From NCBI RefSeq assembly GCF_007744075.1, contig NZ_CP036266.1, positions 4,263,748 to 4,327,747 of the forward strand: 64,000 bases of DNA. The letters are read 5' to 3'. Below the pieces are notes generated by a model that was not told the DNA's origin, did not search any database, and worked only from the letters and a program-made list of their open reading frames with translations. How positions within the stretch are numbered: position 1 is the first letter of the stretch; the number at the start of each line of letters is the position of its first letter. The DNA is from Gimesia chilikensis. Lineage in GTDB: Bacteria > Planctomycetota > Planctomycetia > Planctomycetales > Planctomycetaceae. The position numbers and the translations under genes are program-made. This document shows, piece after piece, positions 46,213 through 57,183 of this stretch.

Positions 46213-49200
46213 TTATCGCAAAGCGGGTAAGCGGTCTTTGAGCTTCGAGAAGAGTGTGGAGCCCTCTCCTTCGGGAACCGGATCCTCTACACCTGCCCGC
46301 AAGGGGCAGTTGCGACACATCACCAGTATGTAAGCCGAGGGGATAAAATAGAGTGCCAGTAAGGTCGCCCCACCGACGCCCCCTGCGATCGTAATCGCCA
46401 GGGGAGGCCAGAAGCCGCCTCCCGCCAGCACCAGGGGAATGAATCCAGCGACCGTCGTCAGGGAAGTCGCGACGACGTGCCGTGTTGAACGCAGAACGAC
46501 ATCACGGACGACAACCCGATCCCCTTTGCTGGCCCGTGGATTCGCACGGAGCTCCGCCAGCACCACGATGGCATCGTTAATCGCCACCCCCGCCAGCCCC
46601 ATCGAGCCGACGATCGCCATAAAGCCGAAGGGGAAGCCAAACAGCCAGAGCATACCCAGTCCCAGACCGATCGAAAGGATCCCCACGGCGCCCACCAGTC
46701 CTGCGACCCGAAATGAGGAAAACGAGAGCACCAGTGTGGCAACCATCAACACCATCAACACGCCGACGTTAGCCATCAGGTTTCCGACAGCATCATCCCG
46801 CTTGGAAGCCTCCCCGCCCCATTCCAGGCGATAGCCGGGCGGGAGTTCATAGCCGGCCTGCTGCAGTCGTTTCTGAAAATCAGCCAGCACCTTTGCGGGT
46901 AGGACACCGGCTTTAATATAAGCTTGCACCTCGTTCATGCGTTCCCCGTTGAAATGGGAGATCGCTGCGATCTCGGACGACATCCTGACGTCGGCAATCG
47001 CAGTCAAAGGAACATACTGTGCCTGGCCGTCAGGGGTCTTCTTACTGGAGATCAGCTGCAGTGATGCAATATTATCAAGCGATCCCCGGCGGTCGTGAGG
47101 TACGCGAATTCGCACGGGCAGCTCTTCGGTCTCTTCCAGGATGCTGCCCCCCAAAGCCCCTTCGAGGGCCGCATTGAGTTGCCGGGAAACCTCAGCATGA
47201 TCCAGCCCCGCGAGCCGTGCCTGCTCTTCATCGATCTTGAGTGTGAGTTTCGGAAGCGGGTCGGCTAACTCCGCTTTGTGGTGCAGCACATCAGGTGTCT
47301 GACTGAGTATAGTGCGAAGTTCATCGCCACTCTGGCTGAGTTGATGTAAATCGGGTCCGAACAGCCGGACTTCAATCGGCGCATCGAAAGGTGGCCCCTG
47401 CTCCAGTTGACGGACAAGGACCCGCGAATGCGGTACTTTTCGATCTAACTCCTGCTGCAGTTCGTGAATCAGCTCCTGTCCGCCGTGCGCTGAGTTGAGT
47501 TGCACCAGTGCCTGGGCGAAATTGGAACTGTTCTCCCGCTTGGCGATGATGTTGTAATAGAACTGAGGAGCACTCTCGCCCAGAAACCATTCAATCCCTC
47601 TGACCTGGGGATGTTCGAGCACGACCTCACGAATGGCCGCGATGGTCTCCCGTGTTTCCGCCAGTGAAGCATGAGCGCTGAGTTCCAGCTCAATGTTGAT
47701 CTGATCTCGGTCGGCGGGGGGAAAGAACTGTTCGGGCAATGAACCAGCCACGATGAAACCACTGATCGGCAGGATGCAGCCCAGCCCCACGCCAAGTAAC
47801 GGTTTAGAAAACAGAAAATCGAGTGATTTGGAATAGGCGTTCCGCAGACCTGCATGGCTGAACCCCACCTGCCACCAGTGACCGGTCTCCGGATCTTCTT
47901 CAGGATCAGCAAACAGGGCCGCGATCGCGGGAATGACTGTCATCGCGAGGAAAAACGAACTGCAGATCGCCAGAATCACGCTGATCGCGATTGAGCCCAC
48001 AAATTCCCCCGCCGGTCCGGGCATGAGTGCGATTGGCGCAAATGCCAGAGCGGTGGTCAGGGTGGAACCCAGCAGGGGAACCGCCAGATGCCGGACCGTC
48101 GAAATCACGGCATCCTCGGGAGCCATGCGAGCATGCAGCTTGGTACGGACTTCATCGACCACTACAATCGCGTTGTCGATCAAAAGTCCCAGCGCGATAA
48201 TCAGCCCGGTCACTGACATCTGGTGAATGGGAATGTCAAGCATCCGCAGCCCTGCGAGAACCATGAAGGCTGACAGGGGCAATGCGGTGCCAATCACCAG
48301 GGCATTCCGCCAGCCCATCATGAAGACGATCACCACGATCACAGCCAGTCCGCCAAACAGCAGGTTCCAGATCAGTCCACTCAAACGGGCTTCAACGTAG
48401 CGGTTCTGGTCGAACAGCATCTGTACCTGCACATCGTCGGCAAGTGACTGTTCAAACTCGCGAATGACGTTTTTTGCATCCTGGCTCCAGTGATCGATGC
48501 GCATGCTGTCCCGAACGAACATTCCCAGGGTCACCGCGGGTTTCCCATCAGCGACCACCAGGCTGCTCAAGGGCTGCGCCACCCCTTTGTGGATCGTGGC
48601 GATATCTCCCAGTTGAACCGAATGTCCTTCCGAGCCGAACTGCACCGGGGTCCGGGCGATTCGCGCCAGGGAATCGAGTTCGGAATCGACGTCGATCAGC
48701 AGATCGCTTTTCTGTCCCCTGAGTAGTCCTGCTGTCAGTTTGGCGTCCGAGGCTTCCACCTGCCGGGCAATTTGCTCAACACTCAAACCAAGCGTCGCCA
48801 CCCGGTCCGGTTGAATCTCAACCAGGATCTCTTCATCGGGATCACCAAAGGTATCGATGTCTTCGGTACCGGAAACCGCCCGCAGGCGGTCTTCCAGCTG
48901 TTTCGCCGACCGACGGAGTACGGCGTAATTAACCGGGTTTGGATTATCCCAGACCAGCGCTACGATCAGGGCATAAGCTTTGACGTCCATCTCTTCGAAG
49001 TCGGGCTCTTTCGCTCCCGAGGGGAACTCGACGCGGGCATCATCGATTTTATCGCGAATCCGCGACCAGACTTCGTCTACCTCGTAGACATCATCGCGGA
49101 GTTCGATGGTAATCGTGGACATTCCCGAGCGGGAGATGGACCGCAGTTCTTTGATTTCGTCGATCTCGCGGAGTTCTTCCTCGATCTTCTCAGAGACCAG

Positions 49201-49395
49201 CGATTCGACGCGTGTGGCATCGGCACCGGGGAAGCGGGTCTGCACCAAGGCCGAACGTTTGGTGAGCACGGGATCTTCCATACGGGGCAGTATATAGAAG
49301 CTCGACAGTCCGGCGACGGCAATCAGGGCCATCAACAGAATCAGTAAGCGGCGGTTACGATAGAATAAGCCTTCCAGCATTTCTGATTTTCCCAT
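46213..49395 (-). CDS. RND-family efflux transporter (AcrB/HAE-like)
   Basis: 1060 residues, the normal length. The architecture is duplicated: TM1 (LLILLMALIAVAGLSSFYIL), a large periplasmic part, then TM2-6, repeated in the second half. Typical motifs are VQTRFPGADATRVESLVSEK at the start, the proton-relay helix with LGLLIDNAIVVVDEV, and VAINDAIVVLAEL in the second half. The Asp-Asn-Ala pattern points to the HAE family of hydrophobic/amphiphilic compounds rather than CzcA-type metal pumps. It is transcribed after the TetR and HlyD-type genes with a 67-base gap. No outer-membrane channel gene is present, so it must use one coded elsewhere. Confidence 0.93.
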   Translation of the reverse strand: MGKSEMLEGLFYRNRRLLILLMALIAVAGLSSFYILPRMEDPVLTKRSALVQTRFPGADATRVESLVSEKIEEELREIDEIKELRSISRSGMSTITIELRDDVYEVDEVWSRIRDKIDDARVEFPSGAKEPDFEEMDVKAYALIVALVWDNPNPVNYAVLRRSAKQLEDRLRAVSGTEDIDTFGDPDEEILVEIQPDRVATLGLSVEQIARQVEASDAKLTAGLLRGQKSDLLIDVDSELDSLARIARTPVQFGSEGHSVQLGDIATIHKGVAQPLSSLVVADGKPAVTLGMFVRDSMRIDHWSQDAKNVIREFEQSLADDVQVQMLFDQNRYVEARLSGLIWNLLFGGLAVIVVIVFMMGWRNALVIGTALPLSAFMVLAGLRMLDIPIHQMSVTGLIIALGLLIDNAIVVVDEVRTKLHARMAPEDAVISTVRHLAVPLLGSTLTTALAFAPIALMPGPAGEFVGSIAISVILAICSSFFLAMTVIPAIAALFADPEEDPETGHWWQVGFSHAGLRNAYSKSLDFLFSKPLLGVGLGCILPISGFIVAGSLPEQFFPPADRDQINIELELSAHASLAETRETIAAIREVVLEHPQVRGIEWFLGESAPQFYYNIIAKRENSSNFAQALVQLNSAHGGQELIHELQQELDRKVPHSRVLVRQLEQGPPFDAPIEVRLFGPDLHQLSQSGDELRTILSQTPDVLHHKAELADPLPKLTLKIDEEQARLAGLDHAEVSRQLNAALEGALGGSILEETEELPVRIRVPHDRRGSLDNIASLQLISSKKTPDGQAQYVPLTAIADVRMSSEIAAISHFNGERMNEVQAYIKAGVLPAKVLADFQKRLQQAGYELPPGYRLEWGGEASKRDDAVGNLMANVGVLMVLMVATLVLSFSSFRVAGLVGAVGILSIGLGLGMLWLFGFPFGFMAIVGSMGLAGVAINDAIVVLAELRANPRASKGDRVVVRDVVLRSTRHVVATSLTTVAGFIPLVLAGGGFWPPLAITIAGGVGGATLLALYFIPSAYILVMCRNCPLRAGVEDPVPEGEGSTLFSKLKDRLPALR

Positions 49396-49462
49396 TCTGT
49401 CCTGAAAGGTTACAGGCTACGGCACAACGTGCGCTATTGAACTGGATCAGTGATTCCGTGAA

Positions 49463-50821
49463 TCAGGAATCGGACTTGATCACCACCCGTTGATTATTCG
49501 CCAGTTTATGAATTCCATCTACGACCATCCGGTCTCCTGATTTCAATGTCCCCCGGACGAGGACCCGGTCACCTTCCGTGTGCAGAACTTCGATCTGCCG
49601 TTTCTCCAGAATCAATTCCCCTTCCACTTTCCCCGGTACGACAGCATACGCCGACCAGAGGCCGCGTTCTCCCCGTGCCAGGGCACTGAGTGGCAGCCAG
49701 AAGCCCCGCATTTCCACAGGCTCTTCCATCGCAAGACGAATCACCTGCCCGGGAATCAACTGTTCGGCAGCCTGTTTATCGAGTGCCAGTACGACTTCAC
49801 GGGTGCGGGTCACCGGATCAAGTTCGGGCAGGACCGCTTTCAGAGTTGACTGGAAAGTCTTGCCATTGAGTTGTACCTGCTGACGGGCACCACGCTTCAG
49901 ACCTGGTGTCATTTCGACCGGCACACCGATGTGGGCTTCAAGCTGTTGATCTTCTACCAGTCGCAGCAGTGGCGTCTCGGGAGAAATCACGGTTCCTTCA
50001 TCTGCATAGCGTTTCGAGATGCGTCCGGAGAACGGTGCCTTGAGTACCGTGTCTTCCAGATCAATCTGGTTATCTGCCAGCTGAGCGTCCAGGTTGGCGA
50101 CGACTGCTTTTTGAGCAGCGAGCTGTTCCTTGCGCGTCCCTTCCTTCAGTTCCGAGAGTTGACTCTTCGCCGCATCGAGCTGTGCCTGCTGCTGCTGGAC
50201 ATCGTATTGCGAAGCTTCATACACAGACTTGGAGATTGCATTGCGTTCCAATAGTTGTTCGTTGCGGGCATGGTCCGACTGCAGATTTTTCAGCCTGGCT
50301 ATCAGCTGCCTGACAGCTGCCTCGGCGGCGGCAATGGTCTGGGGACGGGGACCTGCCAGGAGTTCATTCAGCCTGGCCTGAGCCGCATCCCGCTCTGCCT
50401 GGAGCTTCTGACGGACAATCTTCAGGTGACGGGTATCGAGTCGGGCCAGGATCATATCGGCTTTGACCGGATCTCCTTCGTCCACATTGATCTCAATCAG
50501 CTTGCCGCTGCGTTCCAGAGAGAGTTCGCTGGTGCGTGCAGCTTCAACTTTACCGGTATAGGTGCGTTTCCGCGCAAATGAATCGACGGGTTTCAGCTCT
50601 AAAACTTCAACGGGAATCCCCTGCTCCTGAGACTGCTGTTTCGCGGTGACTTCTGTGGAGAAGGCCTGCTTATGAAACAACCAGTAGCCGCCGGTCAGAC
50701 AGACCATCAGCGCGAGCATCAACGGGAGTCTCAGTCGCCTGAACAGGTGTGAGACAAATTGACGATTCGTCAACTTTGGAACAAAAAAAAGCGTTTCAGA
50801 CAGAGATCTGCTGGAGTTCAT
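49463..50821 (-). CDS. HlyD/AcrA-type adaptor of the RND pump
   Basis: 452 residues from the ATG at 50821 (GAGGAGG upstream, 9-base spacing). Reading further upstream would run into the TetR gene and is not credible. Order: short polar head, one transmembrane helix (about 32-52, LPLMLALMVCLTGGYWLF), lipoyl half (LIEINVDEGDPVKADMILARLD), helical hairpin (about 130-230), second half (LKAPFSGRISKRYADEGTV), and beta-barrel (about 270-400). The start lies inside the last codons of the TetR gene, a 26-base overlap that suggests coupled translation. It links the RND pump at 46213 to the outer membrane. Confidence 0.9.
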   Translation of the reverse strand: MNSSRSLSETLFFVPKLTNRQFVSHLFRRLRLPLMLALMVCLTGGYWLFHKQAFSTEVTAKQQSQEQGIPVEVLELKPVDSFARKRTYTGKVEAARTSELSLERSGKLIEINVDEGDPVKADMILARLDTRHLKIVRQKLQAERDAAQARLNELLAGPRPQTIAAAEAAVRQLIARLKNLQSDHARNEQLLERNAISKSVYEASQYDVQQQQAQLDAAKSQLSELKEGTRKEQLAAQKAVVANLDAQLADNQIDLEDTVLKAPFSGRISKRYADEGTVISPETPLLRLVEDQQLEAHIGVPVEMTPGLKRGARQQVQLNGKTFQSTLKAVLPELDPVTRTREVVLALDKQAAEQLIPGQVIRLAMEEPVEMRGFWLPLSALARGERGLWSAYAVVPGKVEGELILEKRQIEVLHTEGDRVLVRGTLKSGDRMVVDGIHKLANNQRVVIKSDS

Positions 50822-51524
50822 TTCCAAACACCTCCTCGCTGACACGATCAAAGACCGCATCGTAGTCGACGGTAGAACTGAGCGGCTGCCAATCGATTCC
50901 ATCCAGAAAACGATTGAAATTACGACGCAGCATTTCGAAGGGTGCAGAAATTCCGATTTCATCCAGCGAATTACTGGTAGCGATGATCGAGTAGCCTCCG
51001 AAAGAGAGCGACCAGAGCCCGAAGACGATTTCTTCGGGAGTTGCGTGGTCATCCAAAACAAGATCATCCCGGGCGATGGCATCACGAACGATGCCTCCCA
51101 CAACACCCATGCAACGATGTTCACAATTGGCCATAATCTTCCGCCGTTCCTCTGAGGTCTTTTCCCAGATGGAATCGAGTCGAATCGTCTGCTCGACCCG
51201 GAAGTGATCGGGGTAGAGTTTCACAAACAGTTCAGCAGCGGTTCCGATGGCGGCAATCCGCTCACGCGAGGTCCCCTGGAAGAGAGACGCCTTTTCGAAC
51301 ATCGCCAGTCGCTTTTCCAGCGTCTGGATCGCGAGGGTGATAATGATCTCTTCTTTGCAGGAGAAGTGATTGTAGATCGTCCCCTTGGAGTACTCGAGCA
51401 TGCTGGTCAGGCGGTCCATATTCAGACCGTTATAGCCACCCTCAATGAACATGGGACGGGCGCATTCGAGGATTTTGGCCTCGCGTTCCTGTATTTCACG
51501 TTGTTTGCGTTCTCGTGTACTCAT
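50796..51524 (-). CDS. TetR-family transcriptional regulator
   Basis: 242 residues from the ATG at 51524; a TTG at 51551 lies inside the predicted operator and is rejected. The N-terminal helix-turn-helix covers about residues 15-60 (ILECARPMFIEGGYNGLNMD then LEYSKGTIYNHFSCKEEI). The C-terminal ligand domain (about 70-240) is helical, with a mid-region Cys and Asp/His-rich loop. It is the first gene of the TetR-HlyD-RND unit, as is usual for local repressors of drug pumps. A palindrome between the -35 and -10 boxes at its own promoter fits autorepression relieved by a pump substrate. Confidence 0.92.
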   Translation of the reverse strand: MSTRERKQREIQEREAKILECARPMFIEGGYNGLNMDRLTSMLEYSKGTIYNHFSCKEEIIITLAIQTLEKRLAMFEKASLFQGTSRERIAAIGTAAELFVKLYPDHFRVEQTIRLDSIWEKTSEERRKIMANCEHRCMGVVGGIVRDAIARDDLVLDDHATPEEIVFGLWSLSFGGYSIIATSNSLDEIGISAPFEMLRRNFNRFLDGIDWQPLSSTVDYDAVFDRVSEEVFGNELQQISV

Positions 51525-51532
51525 AGCGTTCT

Positions 51533-51561
51533 TATTTTGACGGATCGTCAATATTTGTCAA
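51533..51561 (-). promoter_or_regulatory. Predicted promoter with palindromic operator of the TetR-HlyD-RND operon
   Basis: Minus strand: -35 TTGACA (51561-51556), 17-base spacer, -10 AAAATA (51538-51533). The perfect inverted repeat TTGACGGATCGTCAA (51537-51551 on the plus strand; 6-base arms, 3-base centre) fills most of the spacer and touches the -10 box. This is where a TetR repressor would block polymerase. Transcription would begin only a few bases before the ATG at 51524. Confidence 0.6.
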
Positions 51562-51815
51562 GATGTCGCAGGAAATTATTCATTTTCCCGCCGAAGCTGG
51601 GCAGAAACTGGGCTCATCTACTGCGGTGAGAACGGAGCAACACAATTCCTATAATATTACTATGAATACACTTACAACCACATCAACCAAGCAGGCACTC
51701 GGAAGACGGACAAATAAGAATTGGGGGGCTACTGAATAGGAAGACAGGAACAAGGTCTGTTCACTGCGTCAATTCGAGCGCGAAACAGGGCTGTTGGAGA
51801 GGCTGGCAGCGAGGG

Positions 51816-53252
51816 TCAGACGCCCCCCTGCTCCTCTTTCTGCTTCTGATACTCTTTGAGCTTCCGATAGAGGGTCCGCTCACCGATGCCCAGCATCTTG
51901 GCTGCTTCTTCCCGCTTGCCGTCCGCCAGATCGAGGGCCCGCTCAATGTAGTAGCGTTCTACCTCAGAGAAAGGGCGACCAATGAGAAAATCGGCTCCGG
52001 AACGATCCGAGGTATAGCTGCTGTCTCCATCCGGTCCCGCGACAGGTACGATCTCTTCAGGCAGGTCGTCCAGATCCAGAATGCCATCGGTGTCCAGCAC
52101 CAGCATTCGCTCAGCGGCATTGCGGAGTTGACGGATATTGCCAGGCCAGTCGTATGACATCAGCGCGCGACGGGCGGCCCGCGAAACACCCTCGTAAGGC
52201 TTGTCGTACTGGGCGGAAAGTTCTTTCAGGAAATGATCGGTCAGCAGCGGTATGTCCCCCCGCCGCTCCCGCAGTGGGGGCAGCTCGATTTTTACCACTG
52301 ACAACCGGTAGTACAGATCCTGTCGGAAAGTGCCCGTCTTCACCATTTCGAGCAGATCCGCATTCGTTGCAGCCACCAGGCGAACGTTGAGACTGATCTC
52401 TTCATTGGTTCCCAGGCGGGCGATCTTACGGTCTTCGAGAACACGCAGCAGCTTGATCTGAGTCTGCATGGGCATTTCGCCAACTTCATCCAGAAAGAGT
52501 GTTCCCCCGTTGGCATGCTCGAACTTACCAATCCGCTTTCCGACGGCACCGGTAAATGCCCCCTGCTCGTGTCCGAAGAGTTCACTCTCCAGAATACTGT
52601 CCGGCAGTGCCGAGATGTTGAGAGGGACGAAAGGCTTGCTCTTACGCTCACTGTTCTGATGAATGGCTCGGGCAACGAGTTCTTTCCCGGTACCGCTCTC
52701 GCCTTCGATCAGCACGGTGCTGTTCGTGGAAGCGACATTCTTCAGCTTTTCGACAATCTTGTGCATCTGGGGCGTGTTGCCGATCACTCCTTCGAAGCCG
52801 AATTTTTCATCCAGGCGGCGATGCAATTCAGCATTGCGTCGCATGAGACGGACACGTGTGGACGCCTTTTCGACCGCGTTGCGGAGTTCGCTGATATCCA
52901 GTGGCTTGGTGAGATAGGTGTAGGCCCCGAGCTGCATCGCAGTCACAGCGGAGTTGATCGAACCGTGCCCGGTCAACACGATGACTTCGGCATCGGGAAG
53001 TTCTTCCTTGGCAGTGCGGAGGATTGAGAGACCATCGACGCCATCCATGCGGAGATCGGTGATCACGATATCTGCCGTTTCGCGTTCGATCAGCTTGGCA
53101 CCCTGCTCCCCTGATGTGGCGATTTTACACTCGCAGCCAACCCGCTCCAGGCTTTCTGCCACCGCCTGGGCATGTGCTTCATCGTCATCAATGATCAGGA
53201 CACGAATCACGATTGATTCAAGATCAGTTTCCGGGGCGTCTTTCGCGCTCAT
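51816..53252 (-). CDS. NtrC-family sigma54-dependent response regulator
   Basis: 478 residues in three parts. Receiver (about 15-130): IDDDEAHAQ and phospho-acceptor Asp in [17 protein letters not shown]+ domain (about 155-390): Walker [15 protein letters not shown] loop for sigma54 contact, Walker B FLDEVGEM, and sensor region [15 protein letters not shown]. Fis-type helix-turn-helix at the end ([23 protein letters not shown]). It activates sigma54 promoters when phosphorylated, presumably by the kinase encoded next to it at 53414. The 160-base gap between the two genes holds one of the repeated GGACGGACA boxes. Confidence 0.95.
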   Translation of the reverse strand: MSAKDAPETDLESIVIRVLIIDDDEAHAQAVAESLERVGCECKIATSGEQGAKLIERETADIVITDLRMDGVDGLSILRTAKEELPDAEVIVLTGHGSINSAVTAMQLGAYTYLTKPLDISELRNAVEKASTRVRLMRRNAELHRRLDEKFGFEGVIGNTPQMHKIVEKLKNVASTNSTVLIEGESGTGKELVARAIHQNSERKSKPFVPLNISALPDSILESELFGHEQGAFTGAVGKRIGKFEHANGGTLFLDEVGEMPMQTQIKLLRVLEDRKIARLGTNEEISLNVRLVAATNADLLEMVKTGTFRQDLYYRLSVVKIELPPLRERRGDIPLLTDHFLKELSAQYDKPYEGVSRAARRALMSYDWPGNIRQLRNAAERMLVLDTDGILDLDDLPEEIVPVAGPDGDSSYTSDRSGADFLIGRPFSEVERYYIERALDLADGKREEAAKMLGIGERTLYRKLKEYQKQKEEQGGV

Positions 53253-53348
53253 CGAGCAGACTTTCTGCCTTCTATCAGTTACGAACCTATAATATTGTTA
53301 TCAGGGGCTGACCGCCGTAGCCATGTTTTCCTGCAGGAAAGTACACAG

Positions 53349-53364
53349 CCGGACGGACAGAATA
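53349..53364. promoter_or_regulatory. GGACGGACA box between kinase and regulator genes
   Basis: CCGGACGGACAGAATA at 53349-53364, about 97 bases before the regulator's start. It is identical in 15 of 16 bases to the box at 54162-54177 before the kinase. Possible shared regulatory element; orientation unknown. Confidence 0.35.
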
Positions 53365-53413
53365 CATCTTATTCAAGTCGAAAATGTAATGAAATTGTGC
53401 AGGGAACCATTCT

Positions 53414-54148
53414 TCAGCAAACGGGGAAGGAAATGGTAAACCGCGTCCCGCGACCGGGTTCACTGTCACATTCAATCGTGCCGTGATGGGCGTCGACGAT
53501 CTTTTTGACCGTGGGCAGCCCCAGGCCACTGCCTCCCGCTTTCGTGGAAAAGAAGGCGTCGAACATCCGCGACTTCACTTTTTCATCGATGCCTTTACCG
53601 TTATCGATGATATCCAGATAGACGGTGCCATCCCGATGCGATGTCTGTAATTCGATCAGACCGCCATCGGGCATTGCCTGAACCACGTTCAACGCCAGGT
53701 TCATCAACACCTGCCGAAACAAGGCTGGATCAATCTGGACCGCAGGCAGGTCCGCGTCGAAGTGCGGGCTGATTTCAATGCAGGCTTCATTGGCCTGAGG
53801 ACGGAAGAAGTCGATGAAGTCGCTCACCAGGGAATTCAGGTTGGCGGTGGTCAGTGCCAGCTTCCCTACCCGGGCGAACTGCAGGAAGGCATCCAGGATC
53901 TCCTGCAGGTGCTTGCATTCCCGCTGCACGCTTTCAACTTTTTTCAGCATGCGATGACGGGAAGGGACATCCAGTGTCTCCAGATCTTCAGTGAGCAGTT
54001 CGAGGTTCATGCTCATCGTGGAGAGCGGGTTTTTGATTTCATGCGCCAGGCCACCGGCCAGCGTTGCGATTTCGGAATACTGGGCTTCCAGCTTTTCCCG
54101 TTCAGCAACACTCAGCGGGCTCTCGTTGACTGCGGATGGTCTCTGCAT
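53414..54148 (-). CDS. Soluble histidine kinase, partner of the NtrC-type regulator
   Basis: 244 residues with no transmembrane helix and no recognisable sensor domain. HisKA: H-box ATLAGGLAHEIKNPLSTMSM (His near residue 36). ATPase: N-box LMNLALNVVQAMPDGG, G1 DIIDNGKGID, G2 GGSGLGLPTVKKIVDAHHG. This is the minimal NtrB-like layout, so the input must come from another protein or from the short N-terminal tail (about 1-20). It is transcribed ahead of the regulator on the same strand. GGGAAG lies 5 bases before the ATG at 54148. Confidence 0.9.
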   Translation of the reverse strand: MQRPSAVNESPLSVAEREKLEAQYSEIATLAGGLAHEIKNPLSTMSMNLELLTEDLETLDVPSRHRMLKKVESVQRECKHLQEILDAFLQFARVGKLALTTANLNSLVSDFIDFFRPQANEACIEISPHFDADLPAVQIDPALFRQVLMNLALNVVQAMPDGGLIELQTSHRDGTVYLDIIDNGKGIDEKVKSRMFDAFFSTKAGGSGLGLPTVKKIVDAHHGTIECDSEPGRGTRFTISFPVC

Positions 54149-54161
54149 GGTTACTTCCCAA

Positions 54162-54177
54162 CCGGACGGACAAAATA
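54162..54177. promoter_or_regulatory. GGACGGACA box before the kinase gene
   Basis: CCGGACGGACAAAATA, 15/16 identical to 53349-53364; a related GACGGACAAATAA is at 51705-51717, downstream of the regulator. Here it lies 13 bases upstream of the ATG and touches the hairpin at 54177-54205. Confidence 0.35.
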
Positions 54178-54205
54178 GTGGAGCACGATGGTCTGCTGCT
54201 CCACT
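54177..54205 (-). repeat. Hairpin in the kinase leader
   Basis: AGTGGAGCA (54177-54185) pairs with TGCTCCACT (54197-54205), 9 bp, loop of 11, followed on the minus strand by ATTTTG. Possible weak terminator or attenuator ahead of the kinase. Confidence 0.4.
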
Positions 54206-54232
54206 CTTGTATCAGAAACTGCTGTTTCAAAA

Positions 54233-54278
54233 ATAAAACGATGAAGTCATCTCAAATCGAGCTCCTTCATCGTTTTAT
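54233..54278 (-). terminator. Rho-independent terminator of the rpsO-pnp operon
   Basis: A 14-bp perfect stem (54233-54246 with 54265-54278, core AAAACGATGAAG/CTTCATCGTTTT) and 18-base loop lie 135 bases after the pnp stop. On the minus strand they are followed by TTTTTGAAAC. Confidence 0.85.
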
Positions 54279-54412
54279 ATTTATCTCAGATCAAAAAGAG
54301 TGACTGAGCCATTGTCTGTCAGACCTGGAATGACGGGGGTTTCAGCAGTTCAACACACTCGCTGGTGTGTGGTTTGCTTTGCCCCCCGGTCAATTCAGGT
54401 GATCGATGGCCC

Positions 54413-56548
<2,136 letters not shown>

Positions 56549-56603
56549 AATAATTTCCTAATTCTTTTCCGACAAACCGACAAAGATCAGCGAACAACCG
56601 AAA

Positions 56604-56873
56604 TTACTTTCGGATATTCAGCCGATCGAGAATTTCCCTATAGCTTTCTGCATTCTTTTTGTGCAAATAATCCAGCAGACCACGGCGGCGGCTGACCATC
56701 TGCAGCAGGCCACGACGACTCGCGTGATCTTTAACGTTGGACCGGAGGTGCTCGGTTAAATTTACAATCCGTTCGGTAAGCACAGCAATCTGCACTTCAG
56801 CAGATCCGGTATCCCCTTGTTTCGACTGATACTCTTGAATCAATTCTGCTCTTCGTTCCTGAGTGACTGACAT
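56604..56873 (-). CDS. rpsO: 30S ribosomal protein S15
   Basis: 89 residues from the ATG at 56873, the family's standard length; the longer frame to 56936 is not S15-like. Conserved parts: [38 protein letters not shown], and [20 protein letters not shown]. It binds 16S rRNA helix h20-h22 early in small-subunit assembly. It is the first gene of the rpsO-pnp unit. In many bacteria S15 represses its own mRNA through a leader structure; the leader here (56874 upward) has an inverted repeat but no recognisable S15 site by eye. Confidence 0.97.
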   Translation of the reverse strand: MSVTQERRAELIQEYQSKQGDTGSAEVQIAVLTERIVNLTEHLRSNVKDHASRRGLLQMVSRRRGLLDYLHKKNAESYREILDRLNIRK

Positions 56874-57183
56874 TCTTTCACTTAAACCTTTACAACAAAC
56901 AACTTGACAAACAGAGAAGATCGGGGACTTCCCCATGCAAAGACAGCCACTACGATCCTTGTCTGGACTTTCTGAGACGGGTAATGGCGAGAGAAAACAA
57001 AGCTATTACGCTAGCTTTCAGGGTATTTAAGGTACTTAATGTAGCAATTTGAATAGATTATTCAATGGATACACTACACGGTTTATAAAAACGTTTCTGA
57101 ATCAATTTAAACCGTCAGCATACCCTGACAACCGGAAAAGCATACACATAAGCCCACCTTTACCAGCAAGAAACCGCATTACC
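56874..57183 (-). other. 310-base gap carrying the rpsO leader/promoter
   Basis: It lies between the NfeD-like gene end and rpsO. It contains a perfect inverted repeat (57049-57065), a hairpin ACGGTTTA/TAAACCGT (57078-57085 with 57108-57115) without a T-run, and a possible minus-strand promoter (TTGAAT at 57065-57060, 16-base spacer, TACATT at 57043-57038). No tRNA or small ORF was seen. Confidence 0.4.
57049..57065 (-). repeat. Perfect 17-base inverted repeat upstream of rpsO
   Basis: TTGAATA-GAT-TATTCAA, 7-base arms around a 3-base centre, overlapping the candidate -35 box of rpsO. It resembles the TTGACG-GAT-CGTCAA element at 51537 in outline. Possible operator; a 7-3-7 repeat is also expected a few times by chance in 64 kb. 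Confidence 0.35.

Noticed and set aside
51748-51762. Palindrome GAACAAGGTCTGTTC after the NtrC-type gene
   Set aside because: Five-base arms with a 5-base centre occur often by chance and it is not near a start codon.
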